NCBI GenBank assembly: GCA_016210745.1
Contig: JACQTO010000084.1
Location: forward strand, 1-33,388
From: Betaproteobacteria bacterium
GTDB taxonomy: Bacteria > Pseudomonadota > Gammaproteobacteria > Burkholderiales > SG8-39
Direction of reading: 5' to 3'
DNA: 33,388 nucleotides
Within the stretch, counting starts at the first letter, position 1. Every line of letters starts with the position of its first letter. This document shows positions 1 through 9,684 of the stretch, piece after piece. Both the position numbers and the translations under genes were made by a program. The notes below the pieces were generated by a model. That model worked only from the letters and a program-made list of their open reading frames with translations, was not told the origin of the DNA and did no database searches.

Positions 1-1
1 G

Positions 2-1747
2 CGCGAGGCGCTGCGCTACGACCGCGCGCGCGTGCAGATGGGAAAGATTTCGCGCTTCGGGCTGCTGGAACTTTCTCGCCAGCGCCTGCGGCCCTCGCTC
101 GGCGAGGGCAGCAACATCACTTGCCCGCGCTGCAACGGCACCGGCCATATTCGCGGCATCGAGTCGACGGCATTGCACGTCCTGCGCATCATCCAGGAAG
201 AGGCGATGAAGGAGAACAGCGCCGCCATCCGCGCCCAGATGCCGGTGGACGTGGCGACGTACCTGCTGAACGAGAAGCGCGCCGACATCCATTCCATCGA
301 GGCGCGGCTCAAGGTGAATGTCATGCTGGTCCCCAATATCCACCTCGAGACGCCCAACTACAAAGTGGAGCGCCTGCGCCACGACGACCTCAATCAGGAA
401 GGCGTGCTCCCGGCAAGTTACGACATGGTCGAGCCCCCGAAAGAGGAGCAGCCGCGCGAGGCAGTCCCCGCTGCGGAGATACCGCAGCGCCAGCAGGCGG
501 CGGTGCAGAGCTTTACGCCCGGCCAACCCGCACCTGTGTCCGCCCCCGCGCCCGCCCCCGCGGCCGCGGCCGCGGCCGTCAAAGTCGCGGAGCAGCGGCC
601 CGGGATCATCAGCCGCCTCCTGGATTGGTTCAAAGGGGAAGCGCCTGTCGAAGCTACGGTGCCGCCGGGGCCCCAGTCCCGCGTGGATGTGCATCGCCGC
701 GACCAGCGGCGCGATCGCCCCGAGCAACGCGGCGACCGACGAGGGCAGCGTTCGCAGCCGCCCGGCCAACGCGAAGGCAGGCCTGAACGAGGGCCGAGAC
801 AGGAACGCGGGCCGAGACCGGAAAGCGCAACTCGTGAAGAGGGCGGAGTTCGCCCGGAACGCGAAGCCCGTCCGGAACGCGAGGGCCGTCCGGAACGCGG
901 CCCCCGTCCGGAGCGAGGGCCGAGACCGGAGCGTGGGCCGAGGCCGGAGCGCGGGGCGAGACCCGAACGCGGCGAACGGCGGGAACGACCCGATCGCGGC
1001 GAGCGCGCCGATCGAGGCGACCGGCGCCCGCCGCAGGAACAGCGTGAACGCAGTGCGGAGCGCCCCGGGGAAACCGAGCACGATCGCCAAGTACGCGAGG
1101 GACAGGAGCGCTTGGCAGCCGAGGCGGCAAGCGCCGCAGCAGCGCAGTCGGGCGCAGCGCCGGAACCGGCGATTGCGGCAGAGATTTCCGGTGACCGTCA
1201 GCCGCAGGCAGAAGGCCGTGCGCGGCAGGAACGCCCGCGCCGCGATCGCGACGAATCGCGCCGCCAGCGCGGCCCACGCCGGCCCGAACAAGCTGCCGGA
1301 GAGGGCGAAGCACAGCCCGCCGAGTTTCTTGCGCGCGAAAACGCGCCGGCAGAACCGGCAGCTGAGGCGCTCGTACCGGCGGAGACTCCTTCGATACCGG
1401 TGCCAGCGCCAAGCGAGATGCGCGCTGAGGCGGTACCTGTCGCCGCGGCACCTGTCACTGCGGCACCTGTCACCGCTGCGCCTGTCACCACGGCGCCCGT
1501 TGCGAGTGAGCCTGCGCCAACAGTGCGGCCCGCGCCCGAGGTGGTCGCGCCTCCTCCGCCGAAACCCGCGCCGATCGACCTCGATCGGGTGTTGAAGGAA
1601 AGCGGTCTGCAACTGGTGGAAACGAAACCCGGAGTCGCTCCGGAGTCGCCGTCGGAACCGCAGTTCGTTCCGGCCAAGCGGGAACGACGCCCGCCGCCCG
1701 CGGATCTCAGCCAGCCGCTGCAGCAGGTCGAGACGCAAAAGAAATAG
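2..1747 (+). CDS. rne: Ribonuclease E, C-terminal part (5' end outside window)
   Basis: This is the 3' part of the RNase E gene, the endonuclease that starts mRNA decay and processes rRNA and tRNA precursors; its start lies outside the window. The frame is open from base 2 and reads the end of the catalytic region (MGKISRFGLLELSRQRL), then the zinc-link CPRCNGTGH, whose two cysteines bridge subunits in the known enzyme, and the small domain (ADIHSIEARL, VPNIHLETP). From about base 430 it becomes a low-complexity tail, as expected of the disordered scaffold half that binds degradosome partners and RNA. The tail has Arg/Glu/Pro-rich RPERGP-type repeats (about 830-1010) and a Pro/Val/Thr/Ala repeat (about 1430-1510). 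Identity rests on the catalytic end; the tail is too variable to name partner sites. It is convergent with the phosphatase gene. Confidence 0.95.
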   Translation, partial: REALRYDRARVQMGKISRFGLLELSRQRLRPSLGEGSNITCPRCNGTGHIRGIESTALHVLRIIQEEAMKENSAAIRAQMPVDVATYLLNEKRADIHSIEARLKVNVMLVPNIHLETPNYKVERLRHDDLNQEGVLPASYDMVEPPKEEQPREAVPAAEIPQRQQAAVQSFTPGQPAPVSAPAPAPAAAAAAVKVAEQRPGIISRLLDWFKGEAPVEATVPPGPQSRVDVHRRDQRRDRPEQRGDRRGQRSQPPGQREGRPERGPRQERGPRPESATREEGGVRPEREARPEREGRPERGPRPERGPRPERGPRPERGARPERGERRERPDRGERADRGDRRPPQEQRERSAERPGETEHDRQVREGQERLAAEAASAAAAQSGAAPEPAIAAEISGDRQPQAEGRARQERPRRDRDESRRQRGPRRPEQAAGEGEAQPAEFLARENAPAEPAAEALVPAETPSIPVPAPSEMRAEAVPVAAAPVTAAPVTAAPVTTAPVASEPAPTVRPAPEVVAPPPPKPAPIDLDRVLKESGLQLVETKPGVAPESPSEPQFVPAKRERRPPPADLSQPLQQVETQKK

Positions 1748-1752
1748 CCGGC

Positions 1753-1839
1753 GCAAAATGGGGTCAGAGTAACATTTCCCAAACGCATCGAGCCAACTCG
1801 GTATCGCGTTGATGAAATGTTACTCTGACCCCATTTTGC
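1753..1839. repeat. Perfect 25-bp inverted repeat, REP-like, between convergent genes
   Basis: Arms 1753-1777 and 1815-1839 are perfect reverse complements of 25 bases, each containing GGGGTCAGAGTAACATTT or its complement, around a 37-base centre. The element sits 5 bases after the rne stop and before the convergent phosphatase gene, so as RNA it would form a long stem in either direction and could end or protect both transcripts. From memory, GGGGTCAGAGT-type motifs are scattered in many environmental proteobacterial genomes, sometimes near REP-associated transposases. That origin is an inference, and no transposase is nearby. Confidence 0.8.
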
Positions 1840-1868
1840 TGCGTGGATGACGGGTCTGCGTCATGCAG

Positions 1869-2357
1869 CTACCTAATCCTCAATAGTTCCTGCAGCAATC
1901 CCTGCGCCGCATCTTCGAGCATGTCGATGACACGCTCGAACCCCCGCGTTCCACCGTAATACGGATCGGGAACCGCGCGCTCGGGAAAGCGCTCCGCGTA
2001 ATCCATCATCATCTTCAATTTGTGGCCATGCGAGGGCTGGCAGAGCTGCGCGAGAAAGGCGTAGTTTTCTTCATCCATCGCCAGCACCAGGTCGAAGCGG
2101 AAGAAATCTTCGCGTTCGAACTTGCGCGCGCGCAGCTCCGACAAATCGTAGCCGCGGCGCGCCGCGGCCGCCTGCGTGCGCGGGTCGGGCGCCTCGCCCA
2201 CGTGATAGCCGTGGGTGCCGGCCGAATCGATGACGATTCGCTCGGCCAAGCCGGCCTCGGCGACTCGCTTGCGGAATATCGCCTCGGCCGTGGGCGAACG
2301 GCAGATATTGCCGGTGCAGACGAATAGCACCCCGGTCGCCGTTGCACCGGCTTTCAT
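1869..2357 (-). CDS. Low-molecular-weight protein-tyrosine phosphatase
   Basis: This cytoplasmic enzyme of 162 aa hydrolyses phosphotyrosine; relatives (Wzb, Etp, YwlE types) often dephosphorylate bacterial tyrosine or arginine kinases. The P-loop C-x5-R is at residues 14-20 (CTGNICR followed by SPTAE), and the general-acid region near the C-terminus reads VPDPYYGG. The length is standard for the family. The start codon overlaps the uvrB stop as ATGA (2354-2357), so translation is probably coupled and both genes share a transcript. No capsule or tyrosine-kinase genes are in the window, so the substrate is unknown and I leave the symbol empty. The family assignment is very secure. Confidence 0.95.
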   Translation of the reverse strand: MKAGATATGVLFVCTGNICRSPTAEAIFRKRVAEAGLAERIVIDSAGTHGYHVGEAPDPRTQAAAARRGYDLSELRARKFEREDFFRFDLVLAMDEENYAFLAQLCQPSHGHKLKMMMDYAERFPERAVPDPYYGGTRGFERVIDMLEDAAQGLLQELLRIR

Positions 2358-4411
2358 CCGACCGCGCGCCGGGGTTCCGGCTCCTCGTCCACCGGCGCCG
2401 CGCCGAAGAAGTTCCTTTTCAGCTCCGCCAAGCGGTCACGCACCTGCGCGGCTTTCTCGAATTCGAGATTCCGCGCATGCTCGATCATCTGCTTCTCGAG
2501 CTGTTTGATTTCGCGCGCAATCTGCTTTTCGCTCATCGACTCGTAGCGCGCCTGGTCCTGTGCGGCCTTGAGCTGCAGTTGGACATCCTGCGTGTCGTAG
2601 ACCCCTTCGATCATGTCCCTGACACGCTTGGTGATCCCGATGGGCGTAATGCCATGGCGCTCGTTGTAGGCGACTTGCTTGGCGCGCCGGCGCTCGGTCT
2701 CGCCGATGGCGCGCTTCATCGAGTCGGTCACCCGGTCGGCGTACAGGATCGCCTTGCCGTTGATGTGACGCGCGGCGCGGCCGATGGTTTGAATCAGGGA
2801 GCGCTCGGAGCGCAGGAACCCCTCCTTGTCGGCGTCGAGAATCGCCACCAGCGAAACCTCGGGCAGGTCCAAGCCTTCGCGCAGCAAGTTGATCCCCACC
2901 AGCACGTCGAACACACCCAGGCGCAGATCGCGGATGATCTCCACCCGCTCCACGGTTTCCACTTCCGAGTGGAGATAGCGCACCTTGACTCCGTGCTCGC
3001 TCAGGTATTCGGTAAGGTCCTCGGCCATGCGCTTGGTCAGCGTCGTTACCAGCACGCGCTCCTCACACGCCACCCGCAGGCTGATTTCAGACAAAAGATC
3101 GTCCACCTGCGCCAGGGCCGGCCGCACCTCGAGCTGCGGATCGACCAGTCCGGTCGGCCTCACCACTTGCTCTACGACCTGACCTGACCTCTGGCGCTCG
3201 TACTCCGCCGGCGTCGCCGACACGAATACGGTCTGGCGCATGATGCGCTCGAATTCCTCGAACTTGAGCGGCCGATTGTCCAGCGCCGAGGGCAGCCGGA
3301 AACCGTAATCGACCAGGTTCTCCTTGCGCGAGCGGTCGCCCTTGTACATGCCGCCGAGCTGGCCGATGGTGACGTGGGACTCGTCGATGAACATCAGCGC
3401 GTTGGGCGGCAGGTAGTCGATCAGCGTCGGCGGCGGCTCCCCGGGCTTCCTCCCCGAGAGGTGGCGCGAGTAGTTCTCGATGCCCTTGCAGAAGCCCAGT
3501 TCGTAGAGCATTTCCAGATCGAACCGGGTGCGCTGCTCGATCCTTTGCGCCTCAACGAGCTTGCCTTCCCCGCGGAACCAGTCGATGCGCCCGGCGAGCT
3601 CGATCTTGATCGCTTCGCACGCGCGCAACGTGGTCTCGCGCGGAGTGACATAGTGGCTCGAGGGGTACACGGTGAAGCGCGGCGCGCGGTGGTAGGTGCG
3701 GCCGGTCAGCGGGTCGAACAGGGTCAAGGCCTCGACTTCGTCGTCGGCCAGCGTGATCCTCAGCGCGGTCTCGGAATTTTCCGCGGGAAACACGTCGATG
3801 ATGTCGCCGCGCACGCGGAAAGTGCCGCGGTGAAAGTCGAGCTCGTTGCGTTCGTACTGCATCGCCGCCAGGCGCGCGATGATATCCCGCTGAGCGTATT
3901 TCTCCCGCTCGCGCAGGTGCAGGATCATGCCGTGATAGTCCACCGGGTCGCCGATGCCGTAGATGCACGACACGGTGGCGACGATGATCACGTCCTCGCG
4001 CTCCAGCAACGACTTGGTCGCCGACAAGCGCATCTGCTCGATGTGCTCGTTGATCGCCGAATCCTTTTCGATGTACAGATCGCGCGAGGGATCGTAGGCC
4101 TCGGGCTGGTAGTAGTCGTAATAGGAGACGAAGTACTCGACCGCATTCTCGGGAAAGAACTCGCGGAACTCCGCGTAGAGTTGCGCGGCAAGCGTCTTGT
4201 TGGGTGCCAGAACAAGCGCCGGGCGGCCGATCCGCGCGATCACGTTCGCCATGGTGTAAGTTTTGCCCGAGCCGGTAACCCCCAGCAGGGTCTGGTAGGA
4301 AAGCCCGTCCCTCACGCCATCGACCAATTTCTCGATCGCCTCGGGCTGGTCGCCCTCGGGCGCGAAGCTCTGGTTCAGCCGGAAAGGGCTATTGGGGAAA
4401 TCTGCAATCAA
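2354..4411 (-). CDS. uvrB: UvrABC system protein B
   Basis: UvrB is the damage-verifying helicase-like subunit of nucleotide excision repair. It is loaded by UvrA and recruits UvrC. With the start used here it is 685 aa. It has Walker A GVTGSGKT (about residues 44-51), the beta-hairpin [10 protein letters not shown], the DESH box ([11 protein letters not shown]), the SATPAEYE and QTIGRAARH helicase motifs, and a C-terminal UVR helix pair ([20 protein letters not shown]). The frame stays open far upstream to 5350, but that extension lies antisense to the aminotransferase and has no UvrB character. I place the start at TTG 4411, giving [10 protein letters not shown] like other UvrB N-termini; no ATG is available near there. 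No obvious LexA box is seen in the short divergent gap. Confidence 0.95.
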   Translation of the reverse strand: MIADFPNSPFRLNQSFAPEGDQPEAIEKLVDGVRDGLSYQTLLGVTGSGKTYTMANVIARIGRPALVLAPNKTLAAQLYAEFREFFPENAVEYFVSYYDYYQPEAYDPSRDLYIEKDSAINEHIEQMRLSATKSLLEREDVIIVATVSCIYGIGDPVDYHGMILHLREREKYAQRDIIARLAAMQYERNELDFHRGTFRVRGDIIDVFPAENSETALRITLADDEVEALTLFDPLTGRTYHRAPRFTVYPSSHYVTPRETTLRACEAIKIELAGRIDWFRGEGKLVEAQRIEQRTRFDLEMLYELGFCKGIENYSRHLSGRKPGEPPPTLIDYLPPNALMFIDESHVTIGQLGGMYKGDRSRKENLVDYGFRLPSALDNRPLKFEEFERIMRQTVFVSATPAEYERQRSGQVVEQVVRPTGLVDPQLEVRPALAQVDDLLSEISLRVACEERVLVTTLTKRMAEDLTEYLSEHGVKVRYLHSEVETVERVEIIRDLRLGVFDVLVGINLLREGLDLPEVSLVAILDADKEGFLRSERSLIQTIGRAARHINGKAILYADRVTDSMKRAIGETERRRAKQVAYNERHGITPIGITKRVRDMIEGVYDTQDVQLQLKAAQDQARYESMSEKQIAREIKQLEKQMIEHARNLEFEKAAQVRDRLAELKRNFFGAAPVDEEPEPRRAVG

Positions 4412-4471
4412 AGGTAGAATGTTGCGTCGCAACGACAAATCCAAACCCCTCAGTCTATCAGGCAAAATCCC

Positions 4472-5677
4472 ATGACCGCCAATATACTTGCCGGCGTCGA
4501 AATGGCGCCCCGCGATCCGATCCTCGGCCTCACCGAACTGTATAACGCGGACAAAAACCCGGGCAAAGTCAACCTGGGCGTCGGCGTGTATTACGACGAC
4601 TCGGGCAAGGTTCCCGTGCTGGAGTGCGTGCACCGGGCCGAGCGCGAAATCGCGGAAAAGTCCTCTCCCCGCGCCTATTTGCCCATCGACGGCCTCGCCG
4701 CGTACGACAGCGCGGTGCAGCATTTGGTTTTCGGCGCGGACTGCCCGGCGCTGAAGGAAAAGCGCATCGTCACGGTGCAGGCGCTCGGAGGGACCGGCGG
4801 GCTCAAAGTGGGCGCCGATTTTCTGCGGCGCTTCGCCCCGCAATCGGAGCTTTGGATCAGCGACCCTAGCTGGGAAAACCACCGCGCGCTGTTCGAGACG
4901 GCGGGGTTCACCGTCAAGGCCTATCCCTATTACGATGCCGCCAGCCACGGCGTGAATTTCAAGGCCATGATCGAGGCCCTGGGCAAACTGCCGGCGGGGG
5001 CGATCGTCGTGCTGCACGCCTGCTGCCACAACCCCACCGGGGTCGATCTCACCCCCGAGCAATGGGCGGCCGTGCAAGAGACGGTTGCGGCGCGCTCTCT
5101 GGTGCCGTTTCTCGATTTTGCCTATCAGGGCTTCGCCGCGGGCATCGATGCCGACGCCGAAGCAGTGCGCCGCTTTGCCCGCGCCGGGATGCCCGTGTTC
5201 GTGTCGAGCTCGTTTTCGAAGTCGTTTTCGCTCTACGGCGAGCGGGTCGGCGCGCTCAGCATCGTCACCAACACCACCGACGACGCTGCCCGGGCGCTCT
5301 CGCAGCTCAAACGGCTGGTGCGCACCAATTATTCGAATCCGCCGACGCACGGCGGAAAAATCGTCGCGACAGTGCTTGGAAACGCCGAATTGCGCGCGCT
5401 GTGGGAGAAGGAATTGGGCGGCATGCGCGAGCGCATCCGCGACATACGGCGCCAGTTGGTCGAAAAACTGCAGGCACGCGTTCCCGGCAGCGACTACAGC
5501 TTCGTCACCAAGCAGCGCGGCATGTTCTCCTACTCCGGATTGTCGAAGGACGCGGTCACCAAGCTGCGCGAGAAATTCTCGGTGTACGCCGTCGACAGCG
5601 GGCGCATCTGCGTCGCCGCGCTCAATTCGCGCAACGTCGATTACGTCGCCGACTCGATCGCGAAGGTCATTGCCTAG
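4472..5677 (+). CDS. tyrB: Class I aspartate/aromatic amino acid aminotransferase
   Basis: This PLP enzyme of 401 aa transfers amino groups between aspartate or aromatic amino acids and 2-oxoglutarate. The family is clear from [15 protein letters not shown], the HACCHNPTG motif (residues 182-190), the Schiff-base lysine K250 in [16 protein letters not shown], and the substrate-carboxylate arginine in [10 protein letters not shown] near the C-terminus. The length matches AspC/TyrB. Betaproteobacterial members of this branch are usually annotated as aromatic amino acid aminotransferase, but sequence alone does not separate TyrB from AspC activity. The gene is divergent from uvrB with a 60-base gap. 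It appears to be a single-gene unit, followed by tRNA-Asn. Confidence 0.9.
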   Translation: MTANILAGVEMAPRDPILGLTELYNADKNPGKVNLGVGVYYDDSGKVPVLECVHRAEREIAEKSSPRAYLPIDGLAAYDSAVQHLVFGADCPALKEKRIVTVQALGGTGGLKVGADFLRRFAPQSELWISDPSWENHRALFETAGFTVKAYPYYDAASHGVNFKAMIEALGKLPAGAIVVLHACCHNPTGVDLTPEQWAAVQETVAARSLVPFLDFAYQGFAAGIDADAEAVRRFARAGMPVFVSSSFSKSFSLYGERVGALSIVTNTTDDAARALSQLKRLVRTNYSNPPTHGGKIVATVLGNAELRALWEKELGGMRERIRDIRRQLVEKLQARVPGSDYSFVTKQRGMFSYSGLSKDAVTKLREKFSVYAVDSGRICVAALNSRNVDYVADSIAKVIA

Positions 5678-5756
5678 CGCGACGCCTCGCAGACCATTGC
5701 CCGGTCAGCGCGTTGACCCGAGGACGCCAACCAACTAGAATCGCGCCTCGCCCAGA

Positions 5757-5832
5757 TCCCCGATAGCTCAGCTGGTAGAGCGACGGACTGTTAATCCGCA
5801 GGTCCCAGGTTCGAGCCCTGGTCGGGGAGCCA
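5757..5832 (+). tRNA. tRNA-Asn (anticodon GTT)
   Basis: This is a 76-base cloverleaf with encoded CCA. The acceptor stem TCCCCGA pairs with TCGGGGA; the D-arm is GCTCAGCTGGTAGAGC, the anticodon loop is CTGTTAA with GTT, and the T-arm contains GGTTCGAGCC. The discriminator base is G. It is the only tRNA I find. Its 3' end marks the switch from housekeeping genes to accessory DNA, as expected of an integration site, but no integrase or repeated tRNA tail is visible in the window. Confidence 0.97.
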
Positions 5833-6170
5833 ACTCGGTACAAATTTGGTAACTCCACTGGCAGGGAGTGATCCAGACTTCGCCACAGCACGCACCAAGG
5901 CGTGATAGCTTCCCTTCCTTCGTCTCTCCGCTTCAGGCAGCCTTTCTGACCTTCGCATCCGAAGGCCGCACGCTCAGCCGAAATCCAGTCGCCGCGAGAA
6001 TGGCCTTTTCGCTCTCTCTTGGTGGTCATGCCAATACTCCTTCGCGCGCTTGATGTCTGCCTGCTGATTTCAATTTACCCAGGAGGCCCATTGGCCGCTC
6101 ACCCGCCGCTTGCGGCGGGTGAGCGAGTCATCTAACTGTCGGAAAAATACTAAACGTGCTCGGCCGGCAG
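5833..6170. other. Intergenic stretch after tRNA-Asn; possible small broken gene
   Basis: No secure gene is present. On the minus strand an ATG at 6029 follows a good ribosome-binding site (AAGGAG), starting MTTKRERKGH. Its frame has no gene-like continuation and would run through the tRNA. A one-base-shifted frame reads ESEKAILAATGFRLSVRPSD before a stop, which looks more protein-like, so a frameshifted relic is possible. Family unknown. Confidence 0.25.
6096..6125. terminator. GC-rich perfect hairpin downstream of the permease gene
   Basis: A 14-bp perfect stem (CGCTCACCCGCCGC and its complement) encloses a 2-base loop, 45 bases beyond the stop of the minus-strand permease gene. No U-run follows on either strand, so it is at best a factor-assisted terminator or mRNA-end stabiliser. 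Confidence 0.5.
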
Positions 6171-7616
6171 TCATCGGACCGCAGTGAAATAGCCGAGCCA
6201 ACGCCCCCAGAAGAAATGAAGCGGCAGCGTCACTAAGAGACCGAACACGAAATAGGCGATCAATAAGCGGAGCACTTCGAGAATTCGCAGGTTGGCCAGT
6301 GCAATGGCGATCACCAGCGGCGGCACCTGGTACGGGAACGGAAATATCGACCAGGTGGCAACTGGCGCCATCAGCACCGCACCAAGCGACCAGCCGGTGG
6401 CGTCGGCCATGCCTTGCGCGAGCGGCACCATGATCGACGGCTGCGCCGGCATCGTGGTGACGATTCCGACCACCACGCCGATGCCAGCTATAGTCGCGAA
6501 GTTTGCCGCGTCGGACCCGTGGGCAAGCGCCGTCACGGCGAGCAATCGGTCGGCGATGAGTGTGCCGAGGCCATTGTGGGTGGCAATCGCGCCCAGACCG
6601 ACAATCCCGGCAAGGAACAGCAGCGGGGCGTAATCGATATCCCGGGCCACCGCCGCGGGCGGCAGTAGGCCGATACGCGGGGCAACGCAGAGAAGTGCCG
6701 CACCCAGCGCCACCCAGGCCGGGGAGACCCCGTGCAGCGTGTCGGTCACCCACAGCACCAACGCAACCAGCAGGATTGCCAAAAGGCGCCGCTCTGCCCA
6801 GCTCCACGGCAGGTTCGCGTCGCGGGCCTCTAGAGGGCGCGGGGTATCGCGAAACAACAGACCGATCAGCAGCGGCTGAACGACAAGCGCGCTCACCCCG
6901 AGCACCGAGAAATTGAGGGCGAAGTATTCTCCGTAGGTGAGTTGGATGCCGTAAGCGCTCTCGGCCGCGCCGTAGAGCGCCATGTTCGGCACGCTGGCCG
7001 GGAGAATCGAAAAGGCGGGTACCGTGGTTCCCATGGTTGCGGCCAATACCAGTCCGGTGGAGCCGCGTGACCCCTCGGCAAAGCCGAGACGGCCAGCGAG
7101 AGCCAGCATGATCGGCACCAGTATGGCCACGCGTCCCGAGGCCGAAGGGATAACGAACGCGAGCACCAGGCCGACCGCGAAGATGCTGTAGATCAGGGCC
7201 AGATAACCCCGCGGCAGGTGTTCCAGGAGATTGCGCACCAGCCGAACGTCGAGACCGACGCGTTGCACGCCCAGACCGAGCACCAGCCCGCCAAACACTA
7301 GCCACATCGCCGCGGAATGGAATCCGGAGAAGACCACGCTGGCCGGGGCCACTGCCAGCACCATGGCGGCGAACAGGAACACCAGCGAGCCGAGGAATGC
7401 CGGGATCACGGCGGTGGACCAGAGACCGATCGCCAGCACCACCACTGCCGCGGTCCGTGCCTGCTGCGGGTTGAGACCCGCAATTCCTGGCACCAGCAAC
7501 AGCGCGCCGCTAACTGCCACGGCAACGGCGAACAGTGCGCGCGACGGAGTCGGCATCGGCGGATTTGCACCTCCGCGGCGCGCAGCGCCCTCACTGACGT
7601 CGAATTTGACCCCCAT
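6171..7616 (-). CDS. SLC13/DASS-like integral membrane permease
   Basis: This is an inner-membrane transporter of 481 aa with roughly 11-12 hydrophobic segments, resembling the divalent anion:sodium symporter (SLC13, ArsB/NhaD superfamily) fold. It has two pseudo-repeated halves, each with a re-entrant-loop-like segment: VIPSASGRVAILVPI and TTMPAQPSIMVPL. In typical DASS carriers these positions carry SNT-type motifs, here replaced by SAS and PAQ, so the substrate cannot be inferred. I chose the ATG at 7616 because GAGGAG lies just upstream; the frame extends to 7682 but that segment is polar and unlike a transporter N-terminus. It stands alone, divergent from the Fic gene. Family confidence is good; substrate is unknown. 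Confidence 0.75.
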   Translation of the reverse strand: MGVKFDVSEGAARRGGANPPMPTPSRALFAVAVAVSGALLLVPGIAGLNPQQARTAAVVVLAIGLWSTAVIPAFLGSLVFLFAAMVLAVAPASVVFSGFHSAAMWLVFGGLVLGLGVQRVGLDVRLVRNLLEHLPRGYLALIYSIFAVGLVLAFVIPSASGRVAILVPIMLALAGRLGFAEGSRGSTGLVLAATMGTTVPAFSILPASVPNMALYGAAESAYGIQLTYGEYFALNFSVLGVSALVVQPLLIGLLFRDTPRPLEARDANLPWSWAERRLLAILLVALVLWVTDTLHGVSPAWVALGAALLCVAPRIGLLPPAAVARDIDYAPLLFLAGIVGLGAIATHNGLGTLIADRLLAVTALAHGSDAANFATIAGIGVVVGIVTTMPAQPSIMVPLAQGMADATGWSLGAVLMAPVATWSIFPFPYQVPPLVIAIALANLRILEVLRLLIAYFVFGLLVTLPLHFFWGRWLGYFTAVR

Positions 7617-7779
7617 ACTGCTCCTCTGCAACGCAGATAGATACTCGTCGGCGTGCCAGTCAAATAGCTCGCCCTCGAACACTTCACGTATTCCATCGGC
7701 CGGCCCCGATAGGAGCCGCTAAACTGTACTAAAAATCAATAGAATATCGCCATACTCGTGTACTTGCAATCATTAAACT

Positions 7780-7799
7780 CTTGTGTTCGAATACAATAC
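7780..7799 (+). promoter_or_regulatory. Promoter-like box upstream of the Fic gene
   Basis: The AT-rich gap before the Fic gene contains CTTGTG-NN-CGAATACAATAC, ending 29 bases before the start codon. TACAAT (7792-7797) fits a -10 element. The same box, 18 of 20 bases identical, ends 26 bases before the phosphorylase-like gene at 17038. No convincing -35 is shared, so it may be a promoter core, an operator or coincidence. Confidence 0.35.
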
Positions 7800-7828
7800 A
7801 CTATTGCAACAGTTAGCATCCAACTCTT

Positions 7829-9385
7829 GTGCCCAAGCAACATGAAAAACTCGCGTCCGCCCTGCAAGCCCTAAAGGGACTCCAGGATAAAGGACTTCGG
7901 GCGATCCCCGGGCCGAAGCTTTCGCGCGCACATCGCGAGGCTCTGCTGCGCGCTGGCTTCTTAAAACAGGTCATCCGTGGCTGGTATATCCTGCGGCGTC
8001 CCGACGAGCCCGACGGGGATAGCACGGCTTGGTACGCCAACATGCGAGAGTTCATTGCCGACTACGCCCAAGAGCGTTTCGGCGATCGCTGGCACATCAA
8101 CCCAGAACAGTCGGTGTTACTGCGGTCCGGCGAAAGAACCGTTCCGAAGCAGGTTCAAGTCTGGGCGACCGAGGGCGCGAACCAGACTGTTGAACTACCC
8201 CATGGGTGCTCGCTCTTCATCTACAAGGCCGCGAAGCTGCTGCCCTCGTCGTCGGTACCGGATTCTGGCGGGCTCCGCCTTGTTGAGCTTGCGGCAGCTC
8301 TCGTGGCTGCGAGTCCGACGTTCTTCGTACAGCACGAGATGGCAGCTCAGATTGCTCTCCGGTCGTTGCCGGACGTTTCCGATTTGCTGCGAATATTGCT
8401 CGACGGTCCGCATCCCTCGGTGGCCGGACGCCTGGCCGGCGGTTTGCGCGCCATAGGCCGAGCTGCGCTCGTCGATGAAATCGTGGGCGCCATGCGCAGT
8501 GCAGGCCACGGCGTGAACGAAGTAGACCCGTTTCAGAGACCACCGCCCACCATTCTCTTACCCGGCGGGCGACCCGAGTCGCCCTACGTGCAGAGGCTGC
8601 GCTTGATGTGGGCGGATATGAGAGGGGGAGTCATCGCGGCGTTTCCGCCCGCGCCCGGCGCTCCAAAGGACATCGACGCGCTTCTCAAAGATATCGAGGC
8701 GCGCTACGTCACCGACGCGTATCACTCGCTATCAATAGAGGGCTATCGCGTTACGGCGCCGCTCATCGAAAGAATCCGCGACGGGAACTGGAATCCAGAT
8801 CGAGACGAGAAGGATGGCGCTGCTCGCGATGCCATGGCAGCGCGCGGCTACTTCGAGACTCACAACCTAGTCAAGGAAGATCTGCTACGAATCATCAAGG
8901 GCGAGAATGCAGGTACGGTGTTTCGTAACGCCCTGCCGCGCTGGTATCAAGCCCTATTCAGTCCAAGCGTGCAAGCGGGCATTCTCAAAGCCTCCGACCT
9001 CGTCGGATATCGCAACGATCAAGTGTTCATTCGCGGCGCGCTCCACGTTCCTCCCGCAAAGGAAGCGGTTCGGGATTGCATGCCGGTGCTCTTCGCGCTT
9101 CTGGAAGCGGAAGCCGAGCCCCAAGTACGGGCGGTGCTAGGTCATCTCGTTTTCGCCTACATCCATCCTTACATGGATGGAAACGGCCGACTCGCGAGAT
9201 TCTTGATGAACCTGATGCTCGTTCCTGCGGGCTACGTGTGGACGGTGATTCCGGTAGAGAGGCGCAAGGAATACATGGATGCGCTCGAGCAGGCGAGCTC
9301 TTTCGCGCGAATCGCGCCGTTTGCGAGCTTCATTGCCGAGCTTGTCACGACTCAGGCCAAGGAACCTCTTCCGCGGCCGCATTGA
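7829..9385 (+). CDS. Fic family protein with N-terminal AbiEi-like domain
   Basis: Fic proteins transfer AMP or other nucleotide moieties to target proteins. This one is 518 aa and starts at GTG. The catalytic motif HPYMDGNGR is at residues 446-454 (H446 catalytic base, D450 metal ligand, R454 phosphate ligand). An inhibitory motif of the [ST]xxxE[GN] type, SLSIEG, is at residues 300-305, N-terminal to the Fic core. That corresponds to in-cis autoinhibition by the glutamate (class II). The first ~140 residues (KLSRAHREALLRAGFLKQV, then RGWYILRRPDE) resemble the winged-helix start of AbiEi-type antitoxins. I recall this two-part architecture from many annotated Fic proteins. No separate toxin or antitoxin gene adjoins it. 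Upstream DNA is markedly AT-richer than the neighbourhood, suggesting acquisition. Confidence 0.9.
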   Translation: MPKQHEKLASALQALKGLQDKGLRAIPGPKLSRAHREALLRAGFLKQVIRGWYILRRPDEPDGDSTAWYANMREFIADYAQERFGDRWHINPEQSVLLRSGERTVPKQVQVWATEGANQTVELPHGCSLFIYKAAKLLPSSSVPDSGGLRLVELAAALVAASPTFFVQHEMAAQIALRSLPDVSDLLRILLDGPHPSVAGRLAGGLRAIGRAALVDEIVGAMRSAGHGVNEVDPFQRPPPTILLPGGRPESPYVQRLRLMWADMRGGVIAAFPPAPGAPKDIDALLKDIEARYVTDAYHSLSIEGYRVTAPLIERIRDGNWNPDRDEKDGAARDAMAARGYFETHNLVKEDLLRIIKGENAGTVFRNALPRWYQALFSPSVQAGILKASDLVGYRNDQVFIRGALHVPPAKEAVRDCMPVLFALLEAEAEPQVRAVLGHLVFAYIHPYMDGNGRLARFLMNLMLVPAGYVWTVIPVERRKEYMDALEQASSFARIAPFASFIAELVTTQAKEPLPRPH

Positions 9386-9684
9386 GTGGCGGAATTCGGA
9401 CGCGATCACTGTGCCAAATTTGTGTCAGGGTAAGAGCAAAATCCTTTTGAACGAAAAACACCGTCTCTGATTTCTCCGGTCGCGAAGCCGATCGGAGGTT
9501 TGGGGTGCGACAGGCAAGCGAATTTCACAGCGCATTTGCTGTCCATCTCAGTCACCCAGGCTATGGTGAACTAATTGGGACTGAATCAGTCCAATATACG
9601 ATTTGGATTTTCGCCTGCCTTAACAGCAGAAAACCCCCACGCTGAGAAAGCGCTTGAGATTCTTCTGGTCGAGGAGAAAACACC
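9386..9684. other. Intergenic stretch, no gene recognised
   Basis: This is 299 bases between the Fic and PAS genes, moderately AT-rich, with no credible reading frame or strong hairpin. A GAGGAG ribosome-binding site at 9671-9676 serves the downstream gene. Confidence 0.5.

Noticed and set aside
830..1010. Tandem repeat in rne as a CRISPR-like or mobile array
   Set aside because: The repeats are in frame, imperfect and encode the RPERGP low-complexity tail expected of RNase E scaffolds.
2342..4417. Plus-strand frames opposite uvrB (281 and 347 aa)
   Set aside because: Mirror frames of a GC-rich gene; no motif or ribosome-binding site.
4412..5350. Long upstream extension of the uvrB frame giving a 998-aa protein
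   Set aside because: It is antisense to the aminotransferase gene, has no UvrB-like or other domain, and arises from high-GC third-position bias; UvrB normally begins at IADFPNSPF.
5667..6029. Minus-strand frame across tRNA-Asn, reading SPTRARTWDLRINSPSLYQ
   Set aside because: This is the well-known spurious translation of an antisense tRNA-Asn gene.
5757..6170. Genomic island inserted at tRNA-Asn
   Set aside because: The position is suggestive, but there is no integrase gene and no repeat of the tRNA 3' end in the window.
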